From: an uncultured Microbacteriaceae bacterium
Lineage (GTDB): Bacteria > Actinomycetota > Actinomycetes > Actinomycetales > Microbacteriaceae
Assembly: GCA_937896185.1 (NCBI GenBank)
Contig: CALBMG010000108.1
Coordinates: 1-7,545, forward strand
Reading direction: 5' to 3'
Length of the DNA: 7,545 nt
Of this stretch, positions 5,483 through 7,545 are shown piece after piece (positions within the stretch are counted from its first letter, which is position 1; each line of letters begins with the position of its first letter). A program made the position numbers and the translations under genes. A model generated the notes under the pieces. That model made no database searches and had not been told where the DNA came from. It was given only the letters and a program-made list of their open reading frames with translations.

Positions 5483-6262
5483 CTATGGGAGGGGCACCGC
5501 GAGGTTGTCGTAACAGGTACGCCAATATGACACTCGCCCATCCGTGCTGGACAGGTTGGGGCCGTCAATCCACTCGGTCGCCACGCGGATGCCATGAGCG
5601 GCACTGAGAACCCACAATTCACAGCCGTCGAGCTCAGCGGGTGATGCTTCGACTTCAGTAATAGTGGCTCCAATCCTGATCGCGTGTTCGCGAAGGACGC
5701 GGTCCGTGACGCTGTCAATTCTGTTCAAATCGGCTTTTGGTCGAAATATTCGGTCGTTTTTCCACCACCACAGTGATGAATAAGCTCCCTCGATGATCGC
5801 ACCACGACTGTCACAGATAATGGCTTCTTGTGCGCCTTTATGCTGTGCTTCCACTCGCAGGGTGCCTAGTTCTGCAAGGTCTGGGCCTTTTACAGTGGGT
5901 TGTGTACGTGGGTCCCTCGATGCGCGCACCACACTCACGGAAGTCTCGCGCTGTGGTGCTGCTCGCTCGAGGTATCTAAAGAGGACACCGTCGCCATATG
6001 TGACGGCTTCGATGCGAGGGAACCATTCACCTTCACGTGGAAGTTTGTCTATGACTGCGTCCATAAATGGTTGAGGGTCGACGGTAACTCCTTGGGCTGC
6101 CAGTCCGGAGCGGAAACGCGACAGATGATGTTCAAGGCCCACCACCGAGCCTGAACGAACTGCCCAAGAATCCGCGACTACGACAGGTCCGATGGATACA
6201 TCACACCAATTTTCGACAACAAATTCGTCTGCCGCAAAACGATGTGTGACTGATTCGACCAT
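5483..6262 (-). CDS. pabC: Aminodeoxychorismate lyase (class IV PLP aminotransferase fold)
   Basis: Converts 4-amino-4-deoxychorismate to p-aminobenzoate and pyruvate for folate synthesis. The 259-residue protein has the class IV aminotransferase layout: SWAVRSGSVVGLEHHLSRFR (residues 32-51), the PLP-lysine region DPRTQPTVKGPDL (Lys125), and AQEAIICDSRGAIIEGAYSSLWW (residues 144-166), which corresponds to the family's usual EA-x-x-x-D-x-x-G-x-x-x-EG-x-x-SN segment with Ser in place of Asn. A branched-chain or D-amino-acid aminotransferase is possible from the fold alone; the adjacent pabB decides for PabC. The chosen start, ATG 6260-6262, gives a normal N-terminus. The frame continues to an ATG at 6355, but that would add 31 residues and overlap the pabB coding region by 81 bp. 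TAGCCT ends 7 nt before the chosen start. Divergence from pabB with 12 bp between starts implies joint control. Confidence 0.88.
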   Translation of the reverse strand: MVESVTHRFAADEFVVENWCDVSIGPVVVADSWAVRSGSVVGLEHHLSRFRSGLAAQGVTVDPQPFMDAVIDKLPREGEWFPRIEAVTYGDGVLFRYLERAAPQRETSVSVVRASRDPRTQPTVKGPDLAELGTLRVEAQHKGAQEAIICDSRGAIIEGAYSSLWWWKNDRIFRPKADLNRIDSVTDRVLREHAIRIGATITEVEASPAELDGCELWVLSAAHGIRVATEWIDGPNLSSTDGRVSYWRTCYDNLAVPLP

Positions 6263-6277
6263 AGGCTTAAGGCTATG
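6260..6277. promoter_or_regulatory. Divergent pabC/pabB start region: 18-bp imperfect palindrome with back-to-back -10 hexamers
   Basis: CATAGGCTTAAGGCTATG pairs with itself except at 6265 and 6272. It contains the pabC start codon (CAT, 6260-6262) and the pabB start codon (ATG, 6275-6277). On the plus strand TAGGCT (6262-6267) ends 7 nt before the pabB ATG; on the minus strand TAGCCT (6275-6270) ends 7 nt before the pabC ATG. This suggests two overlapping leaderless promoters. Convincing -35 hexamers are not seen, and each would have to lie inside the other gene. Confidence 0.5.
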
Positions 6278-7545
6278 CCAGCGGGATACGTTCAGCACGC
6301 GATCACGGGAAATTTCTCGGCCGAAGCGTTTATTACGCATATCTCCGAAGAGCACGACAACATTTTTTGGCTCGATGACTCCACCAACACGGGAGTCTCC
6401 TATGTGGGGTGGGGTCGGTCAATCCCAGAATCTGGTCTTCACACGATTGACACGTACGCCGGTATCCCAGTTTCGCTGGTCGGTTGGATTGGTTACACGC
6501 AGCGACACACAACACTGCGGCCAGGTGATCTGACTGCACACGATCACGACAATCACACCCGGTTTATGAGGGTCACCGTCGCGGTTCGTGTCGACCACGC
6601 TTCGGGTGCGGCATCGATTATTGCCGACGAGTGGAATGCGGAAACATCGGCTCTGCGCAATGAAATCGTTGAAATTGTAAACACATTGTCAACGCTGGAT
6701 GAACCAGCCGATCCAATCGCCAGCACGGCAACATGGCGGGATGCCACCGAGCAGTACGCCAGCATGATTCGCGAATGCCAGGAGCATATTCGCAACGGAG
6801 ACGCATATCAGCTGTGTCTCACCACCTCGGCGACAGTCGAAACGAATGAAAATCCACTTACCGTGTACCGGCGTTTACGCCGACTCGCCCCCACCAAGAC
6901 CGGTGGGTTCATCAGAATTGACGGAACGTCCCTGCTGTCGGCATCACCGGAGGTGTTTGTCGACATCACGGATGGGGTTGCCACCACAAAACCGATTAAG
7001 GGGACGAGACCGCGATCGGATGATCCCGATCACGACGGACAATTAGTCGCAGAACTGTCATCAGACCCGAAGGAACGGGCCGAAAATCTCATGATTGTCG
7101 ACCTTTCACGCAATGACCTCTCTAGGGTCTCCTTCGTTGAATCCGTCACAGTCACCAAACTCTTTGACATCGAAACATATTCGACGGTCCACCAACTCGT
7201 CAGCACAGTGCAATCCAGATTGCGTCCAGAAGTTTCTCCCTCCGCTGTTGTCACTGCATTGTTCCCTGCAGGATCAATGACGGGCGCACCCAAACTGCGC
7301 GCCGTAGAAATCTTGGAGCGCATAGAGACGGGCGAGCGAGGACTCTATTCCGGCGCCTTCGGCAGGATTGGGGGAGGCAACGCTTCCCTGGCAATGACGA
7401 TTCGTGCAATCGTGTGCGACGGCACCACCGTAACACTCGGCGTCGGGGGTGGAATTACCATCGATTCTGTTCCGGATAATGAAGTTCGTGAGGTGGGTGT
7501 CAAGGCCCATGCACTGTTGACTGCGCTCGGCGCGGAACCCAATCC
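6275..7545 (+). CDS. pabB: Aminodeoxychorismate synthase component I, 3'-truncated by the window edge
   Basis: Converts chorismate and ammonia to 4-amino-4-deoxychorismate for p-aminobenzoate and folate synthesis. The frame is open from ATG 6275 to the window end (423 codons plus two bases). Chorismate-binding motifs in order: GDAYQLCLT (residues 175-183), LLSASPEVFV (220-229), PIKGTRPR (240-247), KERAENLMIVDLSRNDL (266-282), FPAGSMTGAPK (330-340) and YSGAFGRIG (358-366). Lys242 in PIKGT is diagnostic for PabB; anthranilate synthase TrpE has Ala there. No glutaminase domain is fused, so a separate PabA or shared TrpG must exist elsewhere. The final visible helix (DNEVREVGVKAHALLTALG) is the usual C-terminus, so few residues are missing. 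The frame is closed upstream by a TGA at 6251 and ATG 6275 is the only start. It diverges from pabC with 12 bp between start codons. Confidence 0.95.
   Translation, partial: MPAGYVQHAITGNFSAEAFITHISEEHDNIFWLDDSTNTGVSYVGWGRSIPESGLHTIDTYAGIPVSLVGWIGYTQRHTTLRPGDLTAHDHDNHTRFMRVTVAVRVDHASGAASIIADEWNAETSALRNEIVEIVNTLSTLDEPADPIASTATWRDATEQYASMIRECQEHIRNGDAYQLCLTTSATVETNENPLTVYRRLRRLAPTKTGGFIRIDGTSLLSASPEVFVDITDGVATTKPIKGTRPRSDDPDHDGQLVAELSSDPKERAENLMIVDLSRNDLSRVSFVESVTVTKLFDIETYSTVHQLVSTVQSRLRPEVSPSAVVTALFPAGSMTGAPKLRAVEILERIETGERGLYSGAFGRIGGGNASLAMTIRAIVCDGTTVTLGVGGGITIDSVPDNEVREVGVKAHALLTALGAEPN

Noticed and set aside
6263..6355. 31-residue N-terminal extension of PabC starting at ATG 6355
   Set aside because: It would overlap the pabB coding region by 81 bp in antisense, and the start at 6262 already gives a normal class IV N-terminus with a TANNNT hexamer 7 nt upstream.
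6275..7545. Anthranilate synthase TrpE for the right-edge gene
   Set aside because: The PIKGT motif with Lys242 and the neighbouring pabC indicate PabB; TrpE carries PIAGT.

Overview
The window looks like a compact, streamlined actinobacterial genome, most probably Microbacteriaceae of the small freshwater type. This rests on the protein sequences (App1-type phosphatase, NagZ-like lipoprotein, actinobacterial PabB/PabC and a TetR regulator of the style seen in that family), on GC content only a little above half by eye, and on tight gene packing. The taxon is inference.

Layout, left to right: the 3' part of purU (+, entering from the left); a small cysteine-containing membrane protein of unknown function (-), lying downstream of and overlapping a rhodanese-domain lipoprotein (-); a divergent secreted GH3/NagZ-like lipoprotein (+); an App1/DUF2183 HAD-type phosphatase (-); a divergent TetR-family regulator (+); a DedA-family membrane protein (-); pabC (-); and pabB (+), which runs off the right edge. 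Almost every base is coding. All three convergent junctions have no gap (two abut exactly, one overlaps by 4 bp).

Regulation is the most informative part. A perfect 16-bp palindrome, ATACCCCTAGGGGTAT, sits between the rhodanese gene and the nagZ-like gene. It is the form of operator expected for the CsoR/CstR (copper or persulfide sensing) repressor family, and it fills the spacer between a plausible -35 and -10 of the rhodanese promoter. The rhodanese and the six-cysteine membrane protein may therefore form a small sulfur- or copper-stress unit. No CsoR/CstR gene is visible here. Four ATG starts (rhodanese, App1, DedA, pabC) on the minus strand and pabB on the plus strand each have a TANNNT hexamer ending 6-7 nt before the start, which points to leaderless mRNAs. 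For pabB and pabC, both hexamers and both start codons are packed into one 18-bp imperfect palindrome. Only the TetR gene has a clear Shine-Dalgarno sequence, preceded by an 18-bp perfect palindrome that may be its own operator.

Functional links: purU, pabB and pabC all belong to folate/one-carbon metabolism. The nagZ-like lipoprotein (cell-wall sugar turnover), App1 phosphatase (lipid phosphate) and DedA protein (membrane lipid/homeostasis family) are envelope functions. No mobile elements, CRISPR arrays, rRNA or tRNA genes were seen.
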